This document shows, in pieces, positions 11,975 to 23,787 of a stretch of 64,000 nucleotides of DNA. Position 1 is the stretch's first letter, and each line of letters begins with the position of its first letter. The notes beneath the pieces are model-generated. The model did not search any database, was not told the DNA's origin, and was given only the letters and a program-made list of their open reading frames with translations. The DNA is taken from assembly GCA_021464245.1 (NCBI GenBank), contig JADCRB010000040.1:9503534-9567533 (forward strand), given 5' to 3'. This DNA is from Carallia brachiata. Its lineage: Eukaryota > Streptophyta > Magnoliopsida > Malpighiales > Rhizophoraceae. A program made the translations under genes and the position numbers.

Positions 11975-12835
11975 ATTATTTTTTTAACAAAGACAAAAGT
12001 TCATTGCAAAGCAGAAAAGCCATACATTTATAAAGAAAGCAAATCTTAAGAAGAGTCCACATGAACAGTATAAGGCAAATCAAGCCACTTTATTAAGCAG
12101 TATAGAGTCCACCTTAATACAAATCAAGCCCAACACCAAGCAACAATCATGCAACCCCAAAGGAAGTCCAAGTTAAGGCCCCTAGTCCTGAGAAAAAACA
12201 GGCTCGCAGGAGAAAATAATAGGCGCAAGGCCAATGGAAAAAAGAACCAAAAACCAGAAAGTCCCCAACCCCCACCGCCTGTGCAGCAGTGACACTTATG
12301 ACCACCAGGGGAAACGGTAAGCCCCAAAGGGTCATCAGCGACAGAAAACCCACAATTGGGTACACACCAACGACACCAAAGCACCAAACTCCAAGTGCAG
12401 AAACAACCGAAGGCTGCAAAGAATAGGGAGGCCTAACTAGGGAAGACCAGAGAAAAGGCGGTGACCGACGGCAACACAAATGACCCTTGCAGAGCTCCAA
12501 TAGCAACTACCCCAATCTATAAATAGGCACCCTCAAAACCAAAAAGACATCACTCTCCCACCACCCCACCCATTAGAGATGGGGAGGAGACATGGGAGCC
12601 CTCAGGGGAACCACAAGGCGGCACAGGCACCACAAACGGAGAAGGACCCAATAAAAGCCTTGATACGCACGGACCACCCGCAAAATCCACCAACCGGCCA
12701 GGCACCAAGAAGGCCAAAACCAACATATTCCACGCAGGGGAACTAATCCCGTGAAGGGGAACCAAGCCCACCAAGGAGTAGACACTCTTCGGCCAAGCGA
12801 CTGAGTAACGGGAGGGACAAGAAACTCTCAATGCA
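11975..12835 (-). mobile_element. Probable 5'-truncated non-LTR (LINE-type) retrotransposon tail
   Basis: This 860-bp block is abruptly GC-richer than its flanks. Read on the minus strand it ends with AATGAACTTTTGTCTTTG followed by TTAAAAAAA, the style of 3' end seen in plant LINEs. Minus-strand frames at 12831-12550 and 12506-12147 are long but contain no recognisable reverse transcriptase, so only the 3' part would be present. No target duplication was found. It could instead be some other retroposed transcript. Confidence 0.45.
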
Positions 12836-15514
12836 TGTTAGACAAGTCAATACAATTTTATTCAATAGGATTAACAATTTATCCTTTTTTTGTGAATTCA
12901 TTTATCTAAACGTACATATTGCTTTTATGAATTTTGAAACATTATACGTAAAGCTTTCAATTTTTTTTTTGAAAGTTTATGAAACATGGTACTTGATGAT
13001 ATCAATCCCCGAAACAATACTTCAAGAGTTCAAGGAGGATTGGTGAGAGAGTGCATAGAGAAGTGAAGCATAACAACCATTCTTGAAAAAAATTGCAACA
13101 ATATAAAAAGTACAATCCTCTCAAAGACCAAAGGCCACATGTTTATTAAATTCGAGATTTTAAATGAAATTGATCAGTTACAACTATGGCATTTTAAGAT
13201 ATAGGGAAAATTTACACCGAAAAAATAGAGATAGAGGGAAAATTGAAACAAAGAACATATTATAGTATTTTAAAATTTTTAAGATATTGGTAATGAAGTG
13301 TACACACACGCTTATTGTGGGTCGAGTTGTACACAATCCTTTTTTTTTTTTTTGTATTAAAAATTCATTGAGTCATGAGTTACATAATAGTGATAGCTCT
13401 CCCTTCCCATAAATCTCATTCATTCTTTCTCAAGATTTAAACTCAAACCTTTAAAATATAAGTCTAAGTTACAAAATCATTATTTCTGTCAAGATAGGAT
13501 ACAAGTGAGTTAGATGACCCTTGGGCTAATGGAGCCCAAAGGTTGGACTGTGTTTAGCGAAAATCTTCCTTGGGCCAAGTCGTAGACTACTCAGCCTGTG
13601 TTAATTTGAGGTTTATAAATTTTAAAATAATTAATAAAATGTTAACCAAAAAAAAAAAATTAATAAAATTTTGAAGATCTACTTTAGTTGGGTTACTCAT
13701 ACTTACTATAGGTCGAGTTGTATACAATCATTCTTTCTGTCAAGGTGGGATACAATTGAGTTACATGACCCTTAGGCCAATGAAGCCCTAAGTCTAGAGT
13801 GTGTTTAGCACGATTTCCCTTGGGCTAAGACGTGGACTACTTAGCCCGTGTTAATTTGAGGTGTATAAATTTTAAAAAAATTGGTAAAGTTTTGATGATT
13901 TGCTTCAGTTAGAGTAGTTGAAGGTGTGTCTTTTAGACCTTTCCTCACTTGTCCTCTCCCTAGAAAAAAGAATTGGTAAATTTTTACTTTTTGAGACAAA
14001 CATACCGGAAAGCAACTCAATTTTTTAAAAGTTTTACCAGTTCATAGAAACATTCTTCTGTTGCATGATGGTACATTGATTGTCCCGTTAATGCCTAAAT
14101 TCTCACTAACCAAATATTTCTTTTTCTCTTGTTAAAGGGAAAAAGATAATTGAACTAGAAGGGAAATTCGAAGTTCGAGCTCATATCTATTTAGTGATTC
14201 TTGACTCAACTTTTGTAACATCTAAACTGCATATTTCTAGATTTAAACTTCGAATCATTAATCAGTGAACCATTTTTTTGTAAAATTTTCCTTTCGTGTT
14301 GAAGAAAGATTATAAAATGGAACTTGATTACAACAAGACCTGAATAATGGGCTAGGATAGGCGGGTCTTTCCAAGGGCTTCAACATTAGGCTTCCAGTTC
14401 ATCAAACTTGGTCCTACACATAACTATTAGCGAGAAGTGAGCTTTAAAATATTTAATCAAAAAAATCACCTCGTGGTTTAATTGCTGTTGACAGGAAAGG
14501 AGGAGGAGTTTCTTTTGCTGGAAGATTATCAATATATAAACTAGCTGCTTTAGAACAACTGGTTTTTAGGAATCTCCAACCTCTTTTAAATCTCTACTGG
14601 TTACAAAATAGGTTTTGACACTCCCTTAAAACTGAAAAATTAAAAAAGTTATCAATATATCACACAGCAACTGCCCTTTGTAACCTATAGCACGTCCATA
14701 AATGTTTTTTAGTGAACCAACATAAAACTTTTGTAAAAAGAAAAACAAGAGAAAAATCTACTGTTGGGTATGATTTTTTTTTTCTGATAATAAATTATGT
14801 ATCGTCAAATATGTTGTGTTAGTGGCGGATGGCAAGGTTGGCACTTGGAATGTAGTATTGTAAATGAGAACAATAGCTAAGAGCTTTTAGCTCGTGCTGT
14901 AGTAAAGGGGCTCATCAATGAATTGAACATAATCAAAAAAGCCTTTAATGTTGGCCCCTAACCAGCAACGTATCAAAAAAATATCAAATTGCCCTTTTTT
15001 TCTTCTCATGCTTGCTTTGGTATCACTACTGCTAACTTCACGGGCACTTTTTTTTTGTTTTTTTTTTTCAAATATGAAAGGAAAATCTTTTAATTCCTTT
15101 CAACAGTGATCAGGATGCCTCATGACAGTTTCATAGCCATATGTTCTTGGACAGTTGGACCAGAGGACATTCTTATTCTCTTGTGATTTGATATATCCTT
15201 ATAACCATCATAATCAAAAAACTCAATTTAGTAGTCTGGAATTAATTCCATCAAAAAAATTAAACTATTAAGAGATGCCCATAATATAAATTATATATCA
15301 AATTCTAACTTCTTAGATCAACTTTTTTGGTAGCCTTAGGTGACTCTTAGCCACCTATGTACGTTGGCTACGAGCAGATTTTTTCTTTGAATTTTATTTT
15401 TTTAATTTTAATTTAGCGTATTTGCCACTCTTGAAAAGGACAACAAAGGGGGGCCACATATATAATTCATTTCATTTTGACATAAAACTCGGTCAAGTAA
15501 ATGAAGGTGGGGGG
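12836..15514. other. Intergenic with a local duplication
   Basis: Apart from the duplication listed at 13311-13920, no gene or element could be identified. Poly-T and poly-A runs are frequent, and the 14330-14420 stretch is somewhat GC-richer but has no reading frame. Confidence 0.4.
13311..13920. repeat. Direct duplication with an insertion in one copy
   Basis: Copy one (13311-13670) and copy two (about 13699-13920) share GGTCGAGTTGTA-ACAATC, TTCTGTCAAG, GAGTTA-ATGACCCTT, and GTGTTAATTTGAGGT. Copy one is longer because about 140 bp, starting with a poly-T run at 13340, interrupts it right after ACAATC. Copy two reads straight through, so the interruption is an insertion after duplication. 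Confidence 0.65.
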
Positions 15515-16040
15515 TAGAGGCGTCAAAAAGTGACCCGACCCGATAACCCGTTTGAATCCATCCGAAAAAATTGGGTCAGGAACCCGATTTTTCAACCCAA
15601 ATCCAAAAATGACCCAACCCCAAAATGACCCGAAAATTTTGGGTTAGATCCGAGTTGGATCCGGGTCGGATCCGGGTCACCTGTTGAGTTAAGAAAAAGA
15701 CAAAATAGTAAAATTTTTTTTGACTTTTACCTTTGACTTATCTTTTTTAAATATTAATTAGTTCTATTTTCGTAAAATATAGATATATATGACGCAAAAA
15801 CTAAATTTAAACGTTTAATTCATTATAAAAATAAGTTTTAAATTTAATTGAAATGTTTTATTTTAGTAAAAAATGACTTAAAAAAATAATGGTTCAGTGC
15901 GAATTCGACCCGAATCTGAAACGACCCAATCTGAACCCGAACCGAATGTAACGTGACCTGAAAGTAACCCAACCGAAAATGACCCGAAACCGAAACGACC
16001 CAACACGAACCCGACCCAACCCGACTTTTTGACACCTCTA
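15515..16040. mobile_element. hAT-type MITE, 526 bp, with 8-bp target duplication
   Basis: Terminal inverted repeats are TAGAGGYGTCAAAAAGT (17 bp, one mismatch). The direct flanks are GTGGGGGG on the left (15507-15514) and GTGGGGGT on the right (16041-16048), an 8-bp duplication with one difference, as made by hAT transposases. Both subterminal zones are packed with ACCCGA/GGGTCG words in opposite orientation, while the centre is AT-rich and non-coding. The TAGRGGTGTCAA end is common among plant hAT-derived MITEs. Confidence 0.85.
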
Positions 16041-18104
16041 GTGGGGGTACACAACTATAGGGTCTTGATTAAGGTGGGCAAGCCATATTCACGTAAACCA
16101 TGCATCGCATTTGGTAACTAGGGACATAGCTTTAATCCATTATGACTCAAAGCTCATATTACATATATGCACATTTTAGCTAGCATTGCCTCTAGATGAG
16201 GCATCAAATTCATCAAATCAATCAAAATAACAAACAGGCTTTGAATTTATCCATTCAATTGTATGGGTGCCTGTATGATGGAACCAACCAGAATGGAGCC
16301 TTGAACGATTGGACTAAAAGGCCCCACATTTCGCTTCCAATTAAGAATTTAGAGTCTTTTATTTTTTAAAGCACACCTATACATTTTGGTCAAATCTGTT
16401 TGGGTTTATACCATGATTGGAAGTATTGTAACGGTTTTGCTATGATGTGCTTTTGATTATCACACCTAATTTTTATTAGTTAGTCATAGTTATTTTGAAG
16501 ACTTGTGTTATTGCAGCTGACACTAAAAGGTGGCTTGATCCTTGTTTCCCCTTTCTTCTGGGAAGGTTGTAGATAGTAATTAACAGTTACTAACTGTGAT
16601 AAAACCTTAGTATAGTTTTTGTTGTGATGCCTAAGAGAATGTGGTTTAAGTCCACTAATTAGATCATGCTTGTAAGTATCTATCAACACTTCATTATATT
16701 GATTGAGCGCTGACCAATTGATGTAGGACACATCATGATATTTTCTCTTATTCTCCAATTAATACTATAATTTTTATTATTACAATTTTATAGCTTATTT
16801 AGAGTATTTTACTTTATTTAAGAGTTCTAGTTTAGATTATCGTAGAATACATTAAGTATTATTTGTTAGAGAAATATGTAATAATTTAATTTAGTTTTCT
16901 TTCTAACTTTTACTTGTTAATTAGGTTTGTTTAGCCAATAAATTTAGAAATTATTATAAAAAGTATGCAAGTTTAAGAGTTAAATCATTCTAATCAGTTT
17001 ATATCTAAGAAAGATTTATCTTTGTCCAGTGAATAGAAAACTTGCAAAAATTTAATAGAATGTTGACCTTTGTTTATCTTTTTTTCTGCGCTTTCGTCCC
17101 CAATACATACTTTACTTTTTAAGTAAAAATCTTTATGGGTCTTCTTCTCAAAATGGGCAGTATCATTTACTCTTTTAAAAAATCTAATTCTTTTAAAGAA
17201 TAAACAAGTATTCTTTGTTCTTAAGACTCGTTTGGTACAAGGATCTTCAAATCCAAAAATTTGAAATTATGAGAAATTTGGGAAATTGAAGATTATGCTT
17301 GCCAAATCTTGAGAATTTAGAAATTATTTCCTTTTTTTTAATTTTTTGGTTGGGCTAAATTGAATTTGTGGGCATCATATATAAAAATAAGAAAATTTCT
17401 AATTTGACTTATTTTTTTTAGTGAGTTAAAAAAAAAAGGTCAATTGATAAATAAATTGATCTGTTAACAATAAGTCTAGTGATATCTACAATTTTTTAGA
17501 AATATTTGAGCTAGTACATAAACAATAATCTTCTTACAAATAGGTAGAATCAAAATAGTTTTTCAAGGCTTTGTCAAAAAAAAAAAAAAAGTTTTTCAAG
17601 GCTTGGCCCTCTACTTGACCTTAAGATAAGTAAGGACGGATCTGAAGAAGATTTTTAGAGGGTCAAACTCAAAAATCCGATGAAAAAAAAAAAGAAAGGG
17701 CCTCCAAGGAAAGGGGAAAAATACATCAAAACATTGAATGTAGTAAAGAAATTGATGGAGGAAACCATCGGCTAAACTATGTTTTTAAGTTTAATTATAT
17801 GTGGACAAACAAATAAAAAGTAAAAGTAGGGGGTAATTGTCCTCGGTTCCACTACTAGATTAGTTCTTGAAGACAACTGGTGACAAATATTTTTGTTGTT
17901 AATTAATTGGTTTTGCTTAAAAACAAGAAAAAAAAAGAAGTGGTGCAACTTGCAGCTAGCCTACAACTAATAGCCTATCTCTCTGACTAACATGTCCTAA
18001 AATAACAAATTAGAACATTTATTTATGAGTGTTTAATGATTTTTTCTTGTGTAAAAAAAGGAAAATAATGGTAGAATTCCACAGTTTTGTTAGAGAATAT
18101 TGTG
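16041..18104. other. Intergenic with MITE relics
   Basis: No gene is seen. At 17226-17320 a CTCGTTTGGTACAAG start and a CTTGCCAAATCTTGAG end form a short inverted pair around a palindromic core, resembling a small MITE. At 17630-17870 GGACGGATCTG and a later GGTTCCACTACTAG hint at another old transposon end. Both are weak. Confidence 0.35.
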
Positions 18105-18275
18105 ATTTTATATCAAGAGAAGGTACAAAGCAACTAGATAATTACGACATTCCTCGCGTTAGACAGTGAGACATATATTTAGTCCTAGTACTTGATTTTG
18201 ATATGATTTGAACTCGTGATCTTTCACATGGATCTGAATCCCCTCAACCAGTTAAACCACAAAAGCAGTAGTAGT
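18105..18275 (-). mobile_element. tRNA-derived SINE-like copy
   Basis: On the minus strand, GTGGTTTAACTGG resembles an RNA polymerase III A box and GAGTTCAAATC, about 40 bp on, a B box. A tRNA-unrelated body follows and ends with TTGATATAAAAT. The spacing and order fit a plant SINE. The true ends and target duplication could not be fixed. Confidence 0.5.
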
Positions 18276-18749
18276 GATCATTTGATTACAATCATATAAA
18301 AGCTCTGCAAATAGTCAAGGGGACAGATCTCATTCGCATTGAGATAATATAAAATGAGGAGATTTCTAATTAGACTAACATCAATTTCTAATTTGACTCA
18401 GCTACAATGTGAGTCAAATAACTTAACTTTGAATATAAGTGAAAAAAATATGTGAGTAGGCATAGTTTGCACTATAAAAGAAAAAAAAACAAATAAAGTT
18501 ACATGCGATGACTTATATTATCTCTTGGATGGTTGTCTAGTCTCTCATGAATGACTTTCAACTTAGACCGAGTGAACATAAGTCTTGTGTATTGATTAAT
18601 CAATATAAAAAACCATTAAATAATGTGTTATATTTTTTGTTGGAATATAGGTACTTATAAAATAAGAAAATGGTAGGGGATGTTAGGCTAAAATTCAGTG
18701 TTAACACTCTAATATTTAAGTCAGTATTTACCTAAGAAAGACAAAAATG

Positions 18750-21065
18750 AAGTTTCAAGAATATGAATATTGTAGAGAAACATGACATCAAGCTTAGGAA
18801 GACGGTTTCTAAGACTTCCGCAGTAGAAAGATATAGCAAAAAAGATAAAGTAGACTACTGTTAGAGAATCATATGTATGCTCTCTCGTGCTAATCTCCCT
18901 AAATTCTTTTGGGCTTAGGCAATGAGAATTGCAGTTGACTTAATCAATCTATCTCCTTTAATTAGTTCCTTGATGAAGAGGTAAACAAGAATGTGTGGTA
19001 AGAAAAAAATGTTTCATATGATCATTCGAGAGTGTTTGGTTGCACGAGATTTGTTCATAAACCGAAAGATGAGAGGCCAAGCTTGATGTGAAGTTAAAGT
19101 AGTGTATCTTTTTAGGTTATAAGCATTAACACTTTGTCTATAGGCTATGAGATTCAGTGGACAAGAAAGTAGTCCAAAGTAGAGATGTGATATTTTTTTA
19201 AAATGAATTTTTTGGAGATCCTAACAAGGCTCAAAATGCATAGTTAAAAGTCAAAGACATCATCAATAACAAGGGGAAACAACCATCTACCGCCCGTGAT
19301 GTCATGAGAGAGATGCTTAGGAGGAAAATGATGTTCCATCTAATGCATCTATACTTAATAATCATGATGTTGAAGGTGAACAACTTGATTAGTTTCTATA
19401 GACACCAGTAGTAGTACTCGAGAAGTCAAGAGGTCTTCTAATCTATGCATACCTTCAATGAAGTATTCTCTTACTCAGTTTATATTGATTAATTATATAT
19501 GTGGGAAAACCTGATAGTTACCAATAGGTTATTTCTTATGAGCATAAAAGAGAGTTGTTGAAAGTCATGCAAGAAGCGATGAGTTCCTTGTATAAGAACC
19601 AAACATTTGACTTGGTAAAGCTATCTAAACGTAAGAAAACACTCAAAAACAAATGAGTGTTAAAGTTGAAGTCAATTGAGAACAGTTTGCAATCAAGGTA
19701 CAAGGCAAGATTTGTTGTGGAGGTTTTGAACAAAAGAAAGACATTGATTTTGAAGAGATCTTCTCTCCAATAGTTAAGATATCTTCGATTTAGGTTGTTT
19801 TCGGTTTAGCCGCTAAGCTAAATTTGGAGATTGAATAGCTTGATGTAAAGATGTTTTCTTCATAGTGACTTAGAAGAGGAGAATCACTTGGAACAGCTTG
19901 AGAGTTTTCTAATTAAAGGAAAAAAGCAGCTAGTGTGTAAGTTGAAAAATAGTCTCTACAAACTCAAGTAGACACCCAAACAATGGTACACTTAATTGAT
20001 TCCTTATGAAAGATTATGGCTACAGAAAGACCACTTTTGACTATTGAGTGTTTGTCAAAAGATTCTCTGATGATGACTTTATTATTCTTCTATTATATAT
20101 GGATGATATGCTAATTCTTGGTCATGAGACCAAAAAAATTGCTAGCTTGAAAGGAGCGTGAGCAAGTCATTGCTATGAAGGAATTGGGACATAATAGATT
20201 CTTGGCATAAAAATCCATCCGTGATAGGAAGAATGAGAAGTTTTGGTTATCTAGATATATCAAAAAGATCTTTGAGATGTTCAATATGAGCAAGTCAAAA
20301 TCGGTTAATACTCCACTTGCAAGCCATTTCAAACTGAGTGAGACAATGTTGTAAGAGTATTGAGGAAGAAGAAAAATGAAGAATATTCCTTATGCATTAT
20401 ATATGAGTAGTCTGATGTATGTCATAGTGTGCACGTGGACAGATATTGCTCAGATAGTTGGTGTCGTTAATCGGTTTATCTCTAACCCTAAGAAAGAGCA
20501 CTAATTAGCTGTTAAATGGATATTCAAGTATCTTAAAGGCACTTTCAGGTTTTATTTATGTTTTGGTGATGGTAATTTTTTATTGGATGGTTATACATAT
20601 GCATATATGACAAATGGCATTGATTCTAGAAAGTCCACTTTTAGATATATAATGAGTTTTTTAAGGGGAGCTGCGTCATGGCTATCAAAATTGTGAAAGT
20701 GCATTGCTTTGTCCACTACTGAGGTCTAGTTTATAGTGAAAACTGAAGCCAGTAAAGAGTTGTTATGGTTGAAAAAATTTTCATAGGAACTTTGTTTCCA
20801 GTAGGAAACATGTACCCTCTATTGTGACAATTAGAGTGTCATTCACCTTTCTAAAAATCCTGTGTTTCACTCAAGATCCAAACATATTGATGTGAGGTAT
20901 CATTGAATCTGAGATGCTTTGGAGATGAAGCAATTCTAACTTGAGAAGATTTATACTAACAAGAATGGTTCAGATATGATGACTAAAATTTTGTCTACTA
21001 ACAAGATTATTTATCGTATGAAGGAGGTGGGTAGGACTTAACTCCCTATTTGAGCTTGAGGTGGA
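18750..21065 (+). mobile_element. Decayed Ty1/copia retrotransposon (integrase, RT, RNase H)
   Basis: The domain order integrase, reverse transcriptase, RNase H identifies a copia element. The integrase C-terminal half is visible from 18760 (a relic of the PQQNGVAERMNRT region, then MLSRANLPKFFWA at 18877, and VSYDHLRVFGC-like sequence near 19012). Reverse transcriptase runs about 19530-20350 and includes a YMDDMLILG catalytic motif near 20095. RNase H runs about 20390-20930 with CIALSTTE and KHIDVRYH (about 20879). Stops and frameshifts occur throughout, so it is inactive. GAGGTGGAGAATTATAGG at about 21058 looks like the polypurine tract. I could not identify either LTR or the gag part. Confidence 0.85.
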
Positions 21066-22495
21066 GAATTATAGGATCAACCCCAAATGTGTGTGTGTGT
21101 GTGGTTGAGTGGCAAAAATAAAGAAAAGAAAAAGGTGAGTGTGTATGTCATGTGAAAAGAGGAAAAAAAAAAGAAAAAAAGGAACAACAAAAACAAAAAC
21201 TGACTGTGTGTTGGCCAAAAAAAACAAAAAAACTAAGAAAAAGAAAGAAAGAAACTGAGAGAGTGGGTATTGTTGGAAAAGAAGAAAAAGGATTAGGGAA
21301 GAGCTATTCCAGAATATCCAATGATGGATTTTACTCCAATTGAGCGGGCTTTTCAATATGTTTATTGTGGGAATGTGCTCTACACATAAAATGATTTAGA
21401 TTTTCTATTTATTACTTTGAGTTCCACTTTCATTTTTATTATTGGGTGAGATCTCTCCTTTTTTTTTGTTGTATCAATCCTTGGGATGATATTTTTAGTT
21501 GATTTGAGCCAAGAATTGATGTTCTTGATGAATTTTTAAATTGATAAGTGAAATCTAATTGTGTACTTGAAAGTTTGTAATATGAACCAATTTTATAGTA
21601 TAAGTTTTACTAAACTAAAGTTTTATGGTTTTTCTTTCTATGGAGAGTTTTGCATATAAAAATTTTGGTGCCTAATGTGATTTTTACTCATTACTTTCTT
21701 TATGGTACAACAACATAAAAGAAAAAGTAAGGTATTGTCTAATAAACAAGACGCTTGCTTGTAAACACTATGTCTCCACTGGAAGAAGCACTTACCAATT
21801 TAGAAAGAAAGTCTACACAAAAATTCTCTTTTCTCAAAGTGTGAGTAATCTGCAGGACCATCCATGATCTCGAAGAAAGTGAATATCAATAAGTAAGGTA
21901 GTAAATGAGTGAGATGTATCAGACTGCGATGAAATCAAGTGAACCACCTCAAGTGAATCAATCTCAAGCTCGACATACTTGTAGGCCAAATCCCAAATAA
22001 AGTCCAACCTTTGTCTAATTTTCACTCCTTACAATTGCTTGGTTTGGTGTGTTGATGCTAGTATATTACTATCCTATCTTTTTATTTAATCTATAGGGAA
22101 ATAGTATAGATTCAGAACCAAATGGTTGTGTGTTGTTATATATTTTGTTAAAAGTGTATCTTTTTCCAACACGCAGAAGACGTCATCCATTCAACAGTCT
22201 ATACATATATATATTTTTTATTCAATAAAGTTTTTTTTACCAAATTAAGTCATATCAACGCATGTACTGCCTTACTTTCACTGTATTGCTACCAAAATTT
22301 TCCTTTTGTCTATATAAGATGGCTTATGCGCAGCAGCAACAAACATTAACCATGGAATATGAGAATTCTTATTGTAAATTAATTGAATTATTAGAGTTAA
22401 GGAGTATATACGCATACTCTTTTCCTTCTAACAAATCTTAACATAGTTTAATTGAAATTTGATATTCACAACGAAAACAATGAAGGAAAATATAA
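21066..22495. other. Spacer after the copia relic
   Basis: A short (TG)n run lies at about 21087-21102 and a purine-rich, low-complexity block at 21150-21300. The latter opens frames on both strands that I attribute to composition. An LTR of the preceding element may be hidden here but was not recognised. Confidence 0.35.
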
Positions 22496-23787
22496 GGCAT
22501 AAAGGTTAATTTTATTCATAAAATTTTACTATCTTTTATATTTTACTCATAACGTTTTTTTTGTCAGTAGTCTCTAATGTTACGTCTGTAAATTTAAATT
22601 GGTCCTGTCATCCGTAAAAATGTTAAATACAATGACATAATGAGACAAAATGTGACATACCATCTCAACGTATTAGGCTGATGTGGGAATTTTTTTTCAA
22701 AATTTTGAATAATTTAAAAGAAATTAAAATTTAACTTTTTTAAAGTTTGTTTAATAAAAAAAATAGAAAAATGGAGCGCCACGCGCACGCGTATGATTCC
22801 GTCGAGTTGCTGAGACGCCAAGGGATTGATTTCGAGAAGAATCAGCAGTTGGACATTGACTCGCTGAAATTGGTTGAATTGATGATGTCTTCAGGACTTG
22901 TTTTGAACGACTCAATGAGTTGGGTTGCGTTTCATGGCGCTTACGATTTCGGTTATCTACTCAAGTTTTTGACGCAACGACCTTCGTTGACGGCGCAAAC
23001 CGAGTTTCTCGAATTGGTAAACATGTTCTTCGAGCCTGCCGTTTATGATGTGAAGCACCTGATGAGGTTTTTCTCGGATTTACACGGTGGGTGGATCGGG
23101 CGTCGAAGGCCTTGAGCATAGAGGGGCTTGTAGGGAAGGGCCGCAAGGCTGGGTTCGATAGCTTTCTAACGTCGCATGCGTTTTTGAAGATGAGAGACAA
23201 GTAGCAATTTCGGAAAGGATAAAGTTATCGTGCCCGATGAACAGTATCCGAATAAAGCGTACAAAAAATAACGGATATTAAATTTTTAGTAATAATATTA
23301 ATATTTTTAATAACAAAATTTTATTATTAATTTTTTTTACTTAAAATATATATCTTATTATTAAAAATTATTACGTTAGGACTCTGAGATAATTTCTCGG
23401 GCACTGTTACTGGGGCAACCAAACCGCGCCTGGAAAGGACATCAGACAACCAGAGAGGGATCAATCGACGCCACATTTTTAGAGGGAGAGAGGCTTTTTT
23501 TTTAATAGTTTAAAAAATAATTAAGTTTTAAAATTTTTAAAAATTATTCAAAATTTTAAAGAATATCACATCAATCTAATATTTTAACATGACATACTGA
23601 TATATACAATATTTATTAACGTGTCATATTTCTTCTCACTAAGTCATTGTATTTAACATTCTTATAGATAAAAAGACTAATTTAGACTAATAAATTTAAT
23701 GTTAAGGATTAATTTTAACATAATAAAATGTTATGAATGAGATATAAAAAACAGTGAAGTTTTATAAGTGACATTGACCTTTTACTC
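22496..23787. mobile_element. Pack-MULE: Mutator-like element carrying a CAF1 gene fragment
   Basis: The ends are GGCATAAAGGTTAAT (22496) and, on the other strand, GAGTAAAAGGTCAAT (23787). Long terminal inverted repeats follow: left about 22496-22765 and right about 23488-23787, sharing words such as ATGTTAAATACAATGAC and AAAATTTTGAATAATTT. The element is flanked by a perfect 9-bp direct repeat AAAATATAA at 22487-22495 and 23788-23796, the target duplication length of Mutator-like transposases. Inside is no transposase but a GC-rich fragment of a CAF1 deadenylase gene, plus a piece of an older repeat at about 23265-23430. This is the textbook structure of a gene-capturing Pack-MULE. Confidence 0.88.
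22771..23204 (+). pseudogene. CAF1/POP2 deadenylase fragment, 5'-truncated and frameshifted
   Basis: The frame from 22771 encodes HAYDSVELLRRQGIDFEKNQ, then LMMSSGLVLNDSMSWVAFHG, AYDFGYLLKFLT, and VYDVKHLMRFFSDLHGG, the central part of plant CCR4-NOT CAF1 (DEDD-type 3'-5' poly(A) exonuclease). After HGG at about 23090 the frame shifts by one base, and the matching sequence continues as VDRASKALSIEGLVGKG then AGFDSFLTSHAFLKMRDK and a TAG at 23202. The first third of CAF1, including the DTEFPG catalytic motif, is absent, so no deadenylase activity is expected. A truncated frame of up to 114 codons could still be translated. It lies wholly inside the Mutator-like element. Confidence 0.85.

Noticed and set aside
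12147..12506. 119-codon minus frame
   Set aside because: Composition effect in the GC-rich retroelement tail; hydrophobic but without domain or matching structure.
15515..16040. Telomere-like repeat array
   Set aside because: The ACCCGA words are irregular, inverted between the two ends, and differ from plant telomere CCCTAAA; they belong to the hAT-type MITE.
18105..18275. A functional tRNA gene
   Set aside because: Pol III box-like motifs are present, but no cloverleaf with paired acceptor stem could be drawn, so a SINE-type origin is preferred.
21152..21343. Lys/Glu-rich plus frame and its antisense
   Set aside because: Purine-rich low-complexity sequence opens frames on both strands.
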